From Nansenia antarctica (Eukaryota > Chordata > Actinopteri > Argentiniformes > Microstomatidae), in NCBI GenBank assembly GCA_963989245.1, contig OZ022340.1, forward strand, positions 52,665,851-52,729,850: a DNA stretch of 64,000 nucleotides, in the 5' to 3' direction. A program made the translations under genes and the position numbers. Below are positions 32,788-42,469 of this stretch, in pieces. The notes under the pieces were generated by a model. It searched no databases. It was not told the origin of the DNA and saw nothing but the letters and a program-made list of their open reading frames with translations. Position 1 is the stretch's first letter; the number at the start of each line of letters is the position of its first letter.

Positions 32788-33157
32788 CTCACACACAAGT
32801 TAGTGTTACTGGCCCCAATGGTGGTACAATTATTACAGAAATTATTGAGAATAGAGACATGGTTGACATTAAACTAGCTGTTGTACCCTTTAACATTCGC
32901 TAACTAGCTTGTTACAGTTAGCTTCACAATCGCGGGTGACGTTAGGTCGGGTTTTTCACTCAAATAAAATTTAATTAGAACATGTTTGTACTGACACAAC
33001 ATGACATGAACTTGTTCATTAATATATTACATTTGAACCAACAGTATTATGGCGTTTATACAGTTTGTTTAACCCACCTGAATGAATGAGAATCTTGGAC
33101 AAGGTTTTAACATTAACGTTACTCATGGCTTGTTTATTGAGGAACCGATGTCCGGTT

Positions 33158-33263
33158 CCAGTGTTGCCAGATTGGGCTACTTTTGGTCACTCTGGACGGG
33201 TGGATTCGGCAGCTTTTAGACTGGTTGGGCTTGAAATTGTCAATCCCGTCTGGCAACCCTGCG
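33158..33263. mobile_element. Relic of GTTGCCAGAT MITE
   Basis: Short copy of the element at 37235-37521: GTTGCCAGATTGGGCTACTT at the left and CAATCCCGTCTGGCAACCCT at the right, inverted termini, with most of the centre deleted. Confidence 0.7.
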
Positions 33264-33663
33264 CTCCACTACAGCGCCTGGCTGGGGGGGTGAGATGGAG
33301 CCGGGAGGATGTTGAGTTACCGTTGTGGATAAAATCACCAACATGACAACACGTGTTTCAGATACAATTTTCAGGGGATTTTTTTTTTATGCAGGTATGG
33401 CGAGCGCCATGAATTGCTCAACCAAAACGACGCCTATTGAGACACAGCGAGCCGCACACAGACAGGCAAAATAAAATTGTGTACGTACTAAAGTCTATAA
33501 ATACCAAATATACTTGAGAATGAGCTTTGTATTTACGCCCTGAGATAGTGGCTCAATTATAGCGGCTGAATTAAGCCAAGTGAGTGGGAGAGGGCAGAGA
33601 AGGGTGGCTTCTCTGTAAGTTGCATTTGTAGTGAGGCTGATAGGCATAACAATTGTGCATTTT

Positions 33664-34230
33664 ATGACTTAAGCATGAAACTTTCTACAGTGTTTCTATA
33701 GACTGTAAACTTCATTTTTAGACGTGGAACCACTTCAGATTTGACCTCTGGCGTCAGGTAGACTAAAGGTAGACACTCATTTTCAGGAGTAAAATATTTC
33801 TGCAAATCATTCTAGAATTTTGCTGTGCAATCTAGAACTTCCATTAACTGCAATGTATAATGTCTGCTTGAGTGCATTATGACATCAAATTGAATATTTA
33901 GGATGTATGCAACATTCTTAGAACATGGAAGCAATTTACCATGAGAGGAAGGGGGTTGTGGACTCATTTACCACTGGTACAGGGTTGGAAAACCCTGTGA
34001 ACAACCCTGTGATCATTATATAGTATAATATGATATATTATCATTCTAAGGAAAAATTAAATAACGTTTAAAAAAAAGAACATAGTAATATACTATATTC
34101 ATTTTCCTTTTTTTTCACTTTATTATTGAAAAAAATCTTTTTGATCATTCTATGATCATTCGATAGTATAATATGATATATTATTAACATTCTAAGAATA
34201 AATAAATGACAGAACGGACATTGTAGGAGG
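33664..34230. other. AT-rich DNA, nothing recognised
   Basis: Contains two copies of a GATCATT...ATAGTATAATATGATATATT segment (34010-34045 and 34150-34185). No coding potential seen. Confidence 0.6.
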
Positions 34231-34410
34231 TAACTGCCTCCAGCAGAGGGCAGTAATGCAGCATCAAGGACGCACGCTGCCGTTAAAACCAAAACAAGAA
34301 GAAGAAGACGACGACGACGACGTGGTCTATTCCCGCGATACCAGGGAACGAGAAGTCGATCTAAGATGGCGGAGTCAGTAAACACACACAGTGCTGAAGC
34401 TGAAGACCTT
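34231..34410 (+). other. Zinc-finger-type 5' exon/promoter cassette, copy 2
   Basis: Near-identical to 9976-10150. Contains AAGATGGCGGAG with an open start MAESVNTHSAEAEDLTSDY, then a stop. Same orientation as copy 1 and as the finger gene. It may be the 5' exon of a further paralogue, or a mobile cassette. Confidence 0.5.
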
Positions 34411-34863
34411 ACGAGTGATTATTAAGTTTACAACTGTGACAGAGGGCAAACATTACAGCAGCAATGCAACATCTGTAGTGATGGCGAGATGAAGCTTCAT
34501 GAACTGTTGAAGCTTTCCATCCAATTGCGTCACACATTGGCCGAAGCTTCGTGTTGCTTCATTTGCTCTACTGCGCCATCAAGTGGACAATAAATGTCTA
34601 GCAGGCAGAGTGATAATGACACCGTGGCGTTGGTGTGTGAAGCTTTGAATTGAATAAATGTGCTTGTGTTACTAGGAACAACAACATTTTATTCATTTAT
34701 TCATTTTTATTTAAAAATAACAACTTCTCCACAGTGCTGGGCTTCAGGCGGTTTCTTTTTGTTGTTGTTGATGATTTCACCTGCTTTTACCTGTCCCTTT
34801 TATGTTTCGAGTCTCGCGCCAAATCCGAGCCACTTCCCGAATCGGTCACGTGGTACGGCCGGC

Positions 34864-34952
34864 AGGTTACCATATACGTCATCAACACATGCCTCTTACC
34901 ATATACGTCATCAACACATGCCTCTTACCATATACGTCATCAACACATGCAT
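34864..34952. repeat. 29-bp tandem triplet
   Basis: Three copies of TTACCATATACGTCATCAAC plus ACATGCCTC, each with a CGTCA half CRE-like motif. Confidence 0.92.
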
Positions 34953-35490
34953 CTACCAAAGGATTTGATGCAACGGTCAGATACGGTGGACATTCACTCG
35001 AAAGGAACAATTCATCTTCATCAAGAACATTAATGTCTTCATCTTCATTTACGGTTTAAGAAGAAACGGACGTCAACAACTGGACAACAAACGGTATCTT
35101 TTATTTTCTTAAGTAGCCTATGTTCCAATGTCAATGATACCCTGGTTTGATGTATTTGTTATTTTATTTAATGTTGAGTGACTCAAGTACACATATTGTG
35201 ATTTGATATACTGAATGTTCTTTATTTAGTATATATTTCAAGGACATAGAGGTTTGCTGTATATTGCCATTTGTTTATTTAATATTACAGTTATACAGTT
35301 AAGATATACAATAGGTCTATATACTGGGATTCAACATACTGAATGTTGATGCATTATCATCTTGATATTTTGCTGCTTAGATGTCATATATATATATATG
35401 TGTTTGTTTTCCAATGCTATTGAGGGTCAGATTCATTAGATCAGATTTATTAAGCCAAATTTAATAAATTAAATTAAATTAAATTTTAAA

Positions 35491-36177
35491 ATGACAGAGC
35501 CAAGTAACCCTCCTCCTGAATTAGAGCTAGAGAAGCAGATAATTAAATTGCAGCATAACATTCAAAGTCTTAAAGAGGCTCTCTCAGAAACATTAGAGAC
35601 TACTGAGATAGAACACATAGAGAAGGATATTCAACTCAAAGAAGAAACTCTAAATAGCCTCCATAGTCAACTTCAGGAGTACGGAGGGGAAGGCCCCCGA
35701 CGTTCAACCCGGCCAAAGAACCCGACTCCCAAGATGCTTGGACTGCAAAGGGAAGAGGCACAGAGGAAGGAAAGAAGGCTTAGCTCAATGTACGAACAGT
35801 GGAAGGTTCAAGTCCGTAAGTCAAGAGAGCAGCTCAAGTCGGACCTTAACGAAAGTGAGCTGGCATCTCTAGTCGATACTCTGGAAGAAGAGAAAGAGGC
35901 TGTGATGAGCAGGTACGAGGAACTACGAGGTCACATCACACCGTCAACTGAATTGAGACGTTGTGTCGATGCATGTGAGGCAGTTACAACAGATATCAGG
36001 AAAATTGCCTACGAGAGGCTTACAGGGATCGATGGAGATTATGATGCAGAGCAAGCACAACGTCCTCTCAAGGAGCTACTTCAAAGGAGCTACGCTCGCT
36101 CCATCTATGGGTCTACGGTCTCAAGAATGAGTCGTGTGTCATATGAGGTGTGTCTATGGTGCTTTTGGTGCGTGTAA
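35491..36177 (+). CDS. Coiled-coil, gag-like ORF (228 aa)
   Basis: ATG after an AATTAAATT repeat; MTEPSNPPPELELEKQIIKL then heptad-rich helices, a basic RRSTRPKNPTPK segment, and a second helical part with YEQWKVQVRKSREQLK. The lay-out (coiled coil, RRSTR basic box, long helix) resembles the N-terminal part of gag-like proteins in fish LTR retrotransposons of the BEL/Pao sort, from memory only. No protease, reverse transcriptase or LTRs were recognised around it. Intact frame, so either recent or retained; could also be a domesticated gene. Confidence 0.5.
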   Translation: MTEPSNPPPELELEKQIIKLQHNIQSLKEALSETLETTEIEHIEKDIQLKEETLNSLHSQLQEYGGEGPRRSTRPKNPTPKMLGLQREEAQRKERRLSSMYEQWKVQVRKSREQLKSDLNESELASLVDTLEEEKEAVMSRYEELRGHITPSTELRRCVDACEAVTTDIRKIAYERLTGIDGDYDAEQAQRPLKELLQRSYARSIYGSTVSRMSRVSYEVCLWCFWCV

Positions 36178-37226
36178 ATAAAAGGTTAAACTGCATCATT
36201 GACCATCAGTTATTAATAAGGAGTCACCGTCTATACTAAGTCCGGCTGGAATGCTACACATGGGATGTGTAGTTTGTGTCGTGTCGACTTTCACAGCGAA
36301 AGTTGGACGAGATGACTACACATCCCAAATAATTGATAAGTTAACAGGAGTCATTGAATAACGGTTCTTCTAGTTGGGACGATGCACTGCAGATGACTCC
36401 TCCACCTCTAGTTGACCCAATTTCACACCTGCATTGTTTAGCCTGCAAGGTACATCCTGGTAGGTAGGGAGGGACGCAGTCACAATAACAGCTATCAATC
36501 TGTTATTGCTATCAGCTATCAGATCACTATCAATCTGCAGTCTGAGCCAATTTGATTGTATGAAAGTCTCCAACTAATAATGCATGTTTCCAACTGTGAG
36601 CCACACTCATCTCTATGCTGTATGCAAATATTTATATTTTGAGTGTGCAACAGAGATCAATTATTTGTCATGTATGGGACACAGACACACATTAATAGGA
36701 GGCCGATATACTTAACCCTTTGACATCTAAGCCAATGGCCACAAATGTTTTACTTATTAACCACAGATCTACCTTTGTACTGTCATACTGCAGAGCTTAT
36801 CAAGTCTGGTTATAAGGTTACTAAAACGACGAGCCATTGTTTTTTCATAACATGAACTTGTCAAGTCATGAAGCAATACAAATACATCAACGTCTTCACT
36901 GATAATTGTATGCATGTTGATACTGGATAATGTGTTACTTATTCCTTTTATTCAGTAGTTCATAAGTAGTTTCTATACTTACGTTTTGCAATTTACAGGA
37001 ACATTTGAATATGTTGGATCTAAATTAACCTATCTTGCAGGGTTTGTACCTGGATGTACAAGGATGGGTTACAATACCCATATCACTAGAATGATTCTTA
37101 TAATCAGTTTAAAACCACAGGCCTACTATCAATATACAACGAATGGTATTTAACATCAGGTTTTTTTTGGTATAGAAGCAGAATAAAAGTTTGGCAGTTT
37201 TTGGCAACTTTACTACCAGTGCGCAT
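36178..37226. other. Spacer, no gene recognised
   Basis: AT-rich. A pair of complementary segments (ACACATGGGATGTGTAGT and ACTACACATCCCA, 36256-36330) could form a hairpin. Nothing else seen. Confidence 0.55.
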
Positions 37227-37234
37227 ATGAACGC

Positions 37235-37521
37235 CAGGGTTGCCAGATGGGATGGGTTACCGCCGAATGGGCTACTTTTGATCACACTGGGCCGGAGCAT
37301 TTGGGCGGGTTGGGCTGGATAAATAGCATTTAGGCGTTTGCCCATCAAAACGTCAGTGCCTGAAAGTTACAAAATGTGTGAAGTTAAAACACACACCCTA
37401 GTAGCTACATACAATGTGTAATAGTAATTACAGGTTTTCTGACAATATAGGTTTTAGGCTGTTTTTTTGTGGATTTAGCTGTTTTTAGGCTGGAAATTGT
37501 CAATCCCATCTGGCAACCCTG
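37235..37521. mobile_element. Non-autonomous hAT-type element (CAGGGTTGCCAGAT ends)
   Basis: Inverted ends CAGGGTTGCCAGATGGGAT and ATCCCATCTGGCAACCCTG. Flanks ATGAACGC (37227-37234) and ATGAGCGC (37522-37529) form an 8-bp duplication with one change. 287 bp. A Tc1 element has inserted only 17 bp to its right. Confidence 0.85.
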
Positions 37522-37538
37522 ATGAGCGCGAGCATTTA

Positions 37539-39147
37539 CAGGTGCAACTAAAAAATTTAGAATATCGTGCAAAAGTTCATTTATTTAAGTAATTCAACTT
37601 AAAGGGTTAAACTTAGATATTATATAGACTCATTACATGCAAAGCGAGATATTTAAAGCCTTTATTTGTTATCAATTTGATGATTATGGCTTACAGGTTA
37701 TGAAAACCCCAAATTCAATATCTCAGAAAATCAGAATATTACATGAAATCAATGAGAAAAGGATTTTAAATACAGAAATGTCAGCCCTCTGAAAAGTATA
37801 ATCATGCATATTGTACTCAGTACTTGGTTTGGGCCCCTTTTGCATGAATTACTGCCTCAATGCGGCGTGGCATGGATGCTATCAGCCTGTGGCACTGCTG
37901 AGGTGTTATGGAAGACCAGGATGCTTCAATAGCGGCCTTCAGCTCTTCTGCATTGTTCGGCCTCATGTCTCTCATCTTTCTCTTGGCAATGCCCCAAAGG
38001 TTCTCTATGGGGTTCAGGTCAGGCGAGTTTGCTGGCCAATCAAGCACAGGAATCCCATCGTCATTTAACCAGGTTTTGGTACTTTTGGCAGTGTGGGCAG
38101 GTGCCAAGTCCTGCTGGAAAATGAAGTCAGCATCTCCATAAAGCTTGTCTGCTGAAGGAAGCATGAAGTGCTCTAAAATGTCCTGGTAGACGGCTGCGTT
38201 GACTGTGGACTTAATAAAGCACAGTGGACCAACACCAGCAGATGACATGGCTCCCCAAATCAACACAGACTGTGGAAACTTCACACTGGACTTCAAGTGT
38301 CTTGGGTTGTGTGCCTCTCCATTCTTCCTCCAGACTCTGGGACCTTGGTTTCCAAATGAGAGGCAAAATGTGCTCTCATCAGAGAAGAGAACTTTGGACC
38401 ACTGAGAAACAGACCAGTTCTTTTTTTCTTTAGCCCAGTTCAGACGCTTCTGACGTTGTTTGTTGTTCAGGAGCGGTTTACAAGAGGAATGCTACATTTG
38501 AAGCCCATGTCCAGGATCCGTCTGTGTGTGGTGGCTCTTGATGCACTAACTCCAGCCTCAGTCCACTCCTTGTGAAGCTCCCCCACACATTTGAATGGCC
38601 TTTTCCTGACAATCCTCTCCAGGCTGCGGTCATCCCTGTTGTTTGTACACCTTTTTCTTCCACACTTTTTCCTTCCACTTAACTTTCTATTAATGTGCTT
38701 TGATACAGCACTTTGTGAACATCCAACTTCTTTCGCAATTCCCTTTTGAGGCTTTCCCTCCTTGCGGAGGGTGTCGATGATGGTTTTCTGCACAACTGTC
38801 AGGTCAGCAGCCTTCCCCATGATTGTGAATTCTACTGAACCAGACTGAGAGACCATTTAAAGGCTCAGGAACCCTTTGCAGGTGTTTTGGATTAATTGGC
38901 TGATTAGAGTGTAACACTTGAGGCTACAATATTGAACATTTTCACAATATTCTAATTTTCTGAGATATTGAATTTGGGGTTTTCATAAGCTGTAAGCCAT
39001 AATCATCAAATTTATAACAAATAAAGGCTTGAAATATCTCGCTTTGCATGTAATGAGTCTATATAATATCTAAGTTTAACCCTTTAAGTTGAATTACTGA
39101 AATAAATTAACTTTTGCACGATATTCAAATTTTTTGAGTTGCACCTG
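37539..39147 (-). mobile_element. Tc1/mariner transposon
   Basis: Ends CAGGTGCAACTAAAAAATTT and AAATTTTTTGAGTTGCACCTG are inverted and extend about 210 bp as terminal repeats (GATATTGAATTTGGGG blocks at both ends). TA duplications lie at 37537-37538 and 39148-39149. It is 1609 bp, the standard Tc1 length, with transposase on the minus strand. Confidence 0.96.
37817..38856 (-). pseudogene. Tc1 transposase with one frameshift
   Basis: The N-terminal part (38467-38856) has the paired-like helix-turn-helix region: MGKAADLTVVQKTIIDTLRK, GCSQSAVSKHI. The C-terminal part (37817-38296) has FQQDLAPAHTA and NPIENLWG, the second and third residues of the DD34E triad. The first Asp (VLFSDES) lies in the gap at about 38400. 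A single missing base near 38479, after CSIPLV, throws the first half out of frame; otherwise the protein is nearly complete (about 340 residues expected). Enzymatically dead unless the indel is an error. Confidence 0.93.
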
Positions 39148-39185
39148 TATATTCAAGAGTGGATGGCAAGCTAGTCGGCCTGTTG

Positions 39186-39262
39186 ATCATAATAATAGTA
39201 ATAATAATAATACATTAGACTTATATAGCGCTTTTCTAGACACTCAAAGACGCTCATAATTG
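39186..39262. repeat. LINE/SINE tail (TTATATAGCGCTTTTC)
   Basis: AATAATAATAATAC followed by ATTAGACTTATATAGCGCTT and CAAAGACGCT; the same tail is seen at 54213-54285. Typical 3' end of a fish L2-type retroposon in antisense. Confidence 0.7.
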
Positions 39263-39531
39263 TAACTTAGGCAGTAGGCCTAATGTCAGAACCGGAGTAG
39301 CTGAAGAAGAAGACAGACTGAGCCGAGTGCTAACGTCTCCATAGCAACGTTAGGCCTACTAGCAGCACAACAAAGACCACAATAGTTAGAAAAGATGCTG
39401 CCAGTTACATGAAACATGAATACCCTGAGCTGTTGGACAAAGCCGTGCTCTCTCTCCTTCCCGTTGCGACCACCTCCCTGTGTGAGAAAAGCTTCTCTTC
39501 TCTCGCTGCCATGAAGACAAAATATAGCTAG

Positions 39532-40812
39532 AAACAGAATGGACGCTGAGCCAGACTTGACAGCAGCATTTACCCAGAGATCAAAGACACAGAATGGACG
39601 CTGAGCCAGACTTGACAGCAGCATTTACCCAGAGATCAAAGACACAGAATGGACGCTGAGCCAGACTTGACAGCAGCATTTACCCAGATATCAAAGACAC
39701 AGAATGGAGCTGAGCCAGACTTGACACCAGCATTTACCCAGATATCAAAGACACAGAATGGAGCTGAGCCAGACTTGACACCAGCATTTACCCAGATAGA
39801 AACAGAATGGACGCTGAGCCAGACTTGACACCAGCATTTACCCAGAGATCAAAGACACAGAATGGAGCTGAGCCAGACTTGACACCAGCATTTACCCAGA
39901 TAGAAACAGAATGGACGCTGAGCCAGACTTGACACCAGCATTTAACCAGAGATCAAAGACACAGAATGGAGCTGAGCCAGACTTGACAGCAGCATTTACC
40001 CAGATATCAAAGACACAGAATGGACGCTGAGCCAGACTTGACACCAGCATTTACCCAGATAGAAACAGAACGGACGCTGAGCCAGACTTGACACCAGCAT
40101 TTACCCAGATATCAAAGACACAGAATGGAGCTGAGCCAGACTTGACAGCAGCATTTACCCAGATAGAAACAGAATGGACGCTGAGCCAGACTTGACAGCA
40201 GCATTTACCCAGATATCAAAGACACAGAATGGACGCTGAGCCAGACTTGACACCAGCATTTACCCAGATATCAAAGACACAGAATGGAGCTGAGCCAGAC
40301 TTGACACCAGCATTTACCCAGAGATCAAAGACACAGAATGGAGCTGAGCCAGACTTGACAGCAGCATTTACCCAGATATCAAAGACACAGAATGGACGCT
40401 GAGCCAGACTTGACACCAGCATTTACCCAGATAGAAACAGAACGGACGCTGAGCCAGACTTGACACCAGCATTTACCCAGATATCAAAGACACAGAATGG
40501 AGCTGAGCCAGACTTGACAGCAGCATTTACCCAGATAGAAACAGAATGGACGCTGAGCCAGACTTGACAGCAGCATTTACCCAGATATCAAAGACACAGA
40601 ATGGACGCTGAGCCAGACTTGACACCAGCATTTACCCAGATATCAAAGACACAGAATGGAGCTGAGCCAGACTTGACACCAGCATTTACCCAGATATCAA
40701 AGACACAGAATGGAGCTGAGCCAGACTTGACACCAGCATTTACCCAGATATCAAAGACACAGAATGGCCGCTGAGCCAGACTTGACACCAGCATTTACCC
40801 AGAGATCAAAGA
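39532..40812. repeat. ~53-57-bp minisatellite made from transposase codons
   Basis: About 24 copies of ACAGAATGGACGCTGAGCCA, GACTTGACACCAGCATTTAC and CCAGATATCAAAGAC, with GGAGCTGAG and AGATAGAAACAG variants. The first unit, read in the transposase frame, gives RNRMDAEPDLTAAF, i.e. the RxRLDxEPDLRxA motif at the end of hATC domains. Confidence 0.95.
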
Positions 40813-40870
40813 AAGGACTCTGTTCAAAGAAACAAGCGTATCCTTCTCATTAGGTGAGTTGTCAATAGAC

Positions 40871-40871
<1 letters not shown>

Positions 40872-40937
<66 letters not shown>

Positions 40938-41420
40938 TGTGAGTGTGAGTGTGAGTGAGTGTGTGAGTGTGTGCAGTTCTTGATGTAGCCTACTCACTTG
41001 AAAATTAAAATGTGATTCATAATGTTGAGTAATTTCTATTACTGTGTGTGTGTGTGTGTGTGAGTGTGAGTGTGAGTGTGAGTGAGTGTGTGAGTGTGTG
41101 AGTGAGTGAGTGAGTGAGTGAGTGAGTGAGTGTGTGAGTGAGTGAGTGAGTGAGTGAGTGTGTGAGTGAGTGAGTGAGTGAGTGTGTGAGTGAGTGAGTG
41201 AGTGAGTGAGTGAGTGAGTGAGTGAGTGTGTGAGTGAGTGAGTGTGTGAGTGAGTGAGTGAGTGAGTGAGTGTGTGAGTGAGTGAGTGTGTGAGTGAGTG
41301 AGTGAGTGAGTGAGTGAGTATGCAGTTCTTGATGTAGCCTACTCACTTGAAAATGAAAATGTGATTCATAATGTTGAGTAATTTCTATTACTGTGTGTGT
41401 GTGTGTGTGTGTTTGAAATG
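40872..41420. repeat. (GT)n and (GTGA)n arrays with duplicated spacer
   Basis: GT/GAGT repeats at 40872-40975 and 41044-41318, with a repeated unit CAGTTCTTGATGTAGCCTAC...TTTCTATTACT at 40975-41043 and 41322-41390. Another (GT)n at 41502-41541. Confidence 0.95.
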
Positions 41421-41499
41421 CAGTTCTTGAGTTCTTGAATTCTCACATGCTGTTGGAGAATGAAATAACATTGTTATATTCTTACTGTTCAGCACTTGC

Positions 41500-41548
<49 letters not shown>

Positions 41549-42214
41549 CAGTTGCTCTGTGACTTATTCTTAGCACTTGTGAGTGTGTTGGAGGTGCTGC
41601 CCGTTGCATGTTTGGTAGAGTCTGTGTGGAACAGTTTTAAAATCTGATTGTACCCCAATGTGTATATGTTGCATTGGCTGTTAACATCAGTCATACTGGT
41701 GGTACTTGGAGAGACACATATTTTCTGAGGTGGTACTTGGTGTGAAAAGTTTGAGAACCACCATAGAGCCTTCAGTGATGATGATGTCATAATAGCAATC
41801 AAGCACATTAGTCAGCCCACTGTTGCTGATTACCAGTGAAGAAAGAAAGCATAAAAGAATAAACATAATACATATATTGATGATAATGATACATGATATA
41901 CATATTTTTTTACTTCGTTAATTTATGTATGGATTTATTATTCATGTGTGTATTTATTTCTGTTGAAACTGCTGTACAACTGGTCAACATACTGTACAGC
42001 TCTGACAAACCCACTGCTCTGGTTCTGGTTACCGAGGACGATGTCACAGATCATGATTGTATGTATAGATACAGGTATGAAAGCCAAACAAAATTCAACA
42101 TTAGCATTTCAGGACCCAAGACTCCCACATTTGTATTTTGTATACATTTGGAGATTATATTAGATTAGACCAGACAACAAATTGCAGTTTTGCATCTAAC
42201 CAGAAGTGAGATGT

Positions 42215-42346
42215 TTCTACGGATTCTGAGCAAGTCGATTCCCGATATACACACTATATCCAAGTTATACAACACTGCGAAGGAGAAAGGGCAAGATCCC
42301 GTCGATCGCATTGGTTTCAGACAGACTGACACTATCTGTGCCCCTC
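42215..42346 (+). CDS. Exon of an unidentified coiled-coil protein gene
   Basis: After AACCAG an open frame gives SEMFLRILSKSIPDIHTISK, LYNTAKEKGQDPVDRIGFRQ and TDTICAP, ending at a GTGAGT donor in phase 1. The phase fits the exon at 51246. A possible earlier exon around 41963-42060 (TAVQLVNILYSSDKPTALVL) is visible but its borders are unclear. The product was not recognised; the composition looks like a genuine folded N-terminal domain. Confidence 0.55.
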
Positions 42347-42469
42347 GTGAGTACATTTCTTGAAGGTCCACTATATACATACTGTACGCCTTGCCACATG
42401 AAGCTCATCAAAATGTACTAATTAATTCAGCTTATATTCATTCTTTTTATTTGTATTTCACACTAGCCT

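Larger units (their letters stand above)
30465..33660. mobile_element. Probable long-inverted-repeat element
   Basis: The left arm (about 30465-30745) and right arm (about 33478-33660) are inverted copies. Shared blocks include GCGGCTGAATTAAGCCAAG, GAGAGGGCAGAGAAGGGTG and TATAAATACCAAATATACTT. Exact termini and target duplication were not found. The interior contains a hAT-like end at 30833 (CAGGGGTGGCCAACCAG), a LINE and a small MITE. Confidence 0.55.
39380..41763 (+). mobile_element. 3' part of an old hAT transposon
   Basis: Transposase codons at 39390-39535: SYMKHEYPELLDKAVLSLLP, VATTSLCEKSFSSLAAMKTK, matching the ZBED/FAM200-like hATC consensus. The frame resumes after a minisatellite at 40797-40854 with SKKGLCSKKQAYPSH and a TAG stop, the expected C-terminal end. 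The right terminus at 41727-41763 (GGTACTTGGTGTGAAAAGTT then TGAGAACCAC) is the complement of the familiar CAGTGGTTCTCAAACTTTT hAT end. The left half is lost. Confidence 0.8.
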
